Source: Amaranthus tricolor (lineage: Eukaryota > Streptophyta > Magnoliopsida > Caryophyllales > Amaranthaceae). Taken from it: a stretch of 64,000 bases of DNA. The position numbers were made by a program, and so were the translations under genes. The notes beneath the pieces were generated by a model. It was given only the letters and a program-made list of their open reading frames with translations, was not told the origin of the DNA and made no database searches. Below, piece after piece: positions 63,478 to 64,000 of this stretch; the first letter of the stretch is position 1; the number at the start of each line of letters is the position of its first letter. Location of the stretch: assembly GCF_026212465.1 (NCBI RefSeq), contig NC_080056.1:22761204-22825203 (forward strand). The letters run 5' to 3'.

Positions 63478-64000
63478 TTTAAGGCTTCATCCTCAAATCA
63501 ACACGGATCTTCATCCTTTATCATCTTGGACGTATAAGAAACTTTTGAAATTTCTAATTACTTTGATTAATAAATTACAAAGTATAAATGATGCATCATA
63601 GATCTAACTAAAATTAGGAAATATTAATCAATTCACCAAATCGCAAATTTTATTTTGATTTGGGTCATACTAATGAGTGTATGCAATACATAATATCAAA
63701 TATTATAAAACATACAATTATTTTTAATATCACAACATTAAAATAAAATACATGCAATTAACAAATTAAAGCATGAACAACTTAATAGTACTAATCATAT
63801 TAATAAGATTAAGCAATAACTTAATTAAATAAATCAATCATTTAAATAATTAAAGCAAAAAATTATTATAGAGTTACTTATGTGTAATTTAATTATATTA
63901 ATTACATCAATGAAATTAAGCAATTACTAACTAAATAAATTAATCAAAAATTAATGTAATTGAATTAGAATAAATTTTTTAATAATAACTATTATGTGAA
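63478..64000. other. AT-rich window end, no supported feature
   Basis: Continuation of the sequence interrupted by the solo LTR. No frame or repeat end is recognised before the edge. Confidence 0.4.

Overview
This is nuclear DNA from a flowering plant, almost certainly a eudicot. It is AT-rich, contains one spliced host gene with GT/AG introns, and is dominated by nested plant transposable elements of at least six classes (mariner, MULE, CACTA, hAT, Ty1-copia, LINE), plus solo or non-autonomous LTR elements, MITEs and satellite DNA. Nothing seen fixes the species; a Caryophyllales genome would fit but this is a guess.

Layout. 1-1812: array of ~169-bp satellite monomers. 1870-2058: fragment resembling an ABF/AREB-type bZIP factor. 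3618-7059: mariner-like element with TA target duplication, a broken transposase and a 202-bp MITE nested inside it. 8157-11911 (minus): the only convincing host gene, a six-exon gene whose 342-aa product looks like APEM9/DAYU, the plant peroxisomal tether of PEX1-PEX6. 12802-16631: LTR retroelement with 1.4-1.6 kb LTRs and only 778 bp between them. 18209-20214: 2-kb MULE keeping only the N-terminal part of its transposase gene.

20716-38969: a MULE family member whose minus-strand transposase gene carries a C-terminal OTU cysteine-protease domain and whose plus strand holds a second small ORF. A 12.8-kb CACTA element (21623-34454) has landed exactly on the ATG of that small ORF, so its 3-bp target duplication is the start codon. 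The CACTA carries a tnp2 transposase in one frame with five stops, a second gene ending in half of a Ulp1/C48 protease domain, and a 5-kb satellite array inside that second gene. The satellite is the same family as the array at the window start, in the opposite orientation, and has developed a 709-bp higher-order repeat.

39391-45524: hAT element with a perfect 8-bp duplication, containing a young, nearly intact copia element (39677-44907). 47865-49817: small non-autonomous relative of the OTU MULE, itself hit by a 5'-truncated LINE. 49940-55520: copia debris, a hAT, a 9-bp-TSD MITE and a third, partial copy of the same MULE family that preserves the transposase first exon. 55521-64000: strongly decayed minus-strand copia sequence and a 2.4-kb solo LTR.

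Together the window shows repeated layering: MULEs hosting CACTA, LINE and microsatellites, and a CACTA element hosting a satellite. The OTU-MULE family (three copies with shared termini, a shared 11-codon first exon and unusual GTCGC/GCGAC palindromes) and the CACTA-satellite link are the most interesting observations. Exon limits, domain names and family names were assigned by reading the sequence, without any database search.
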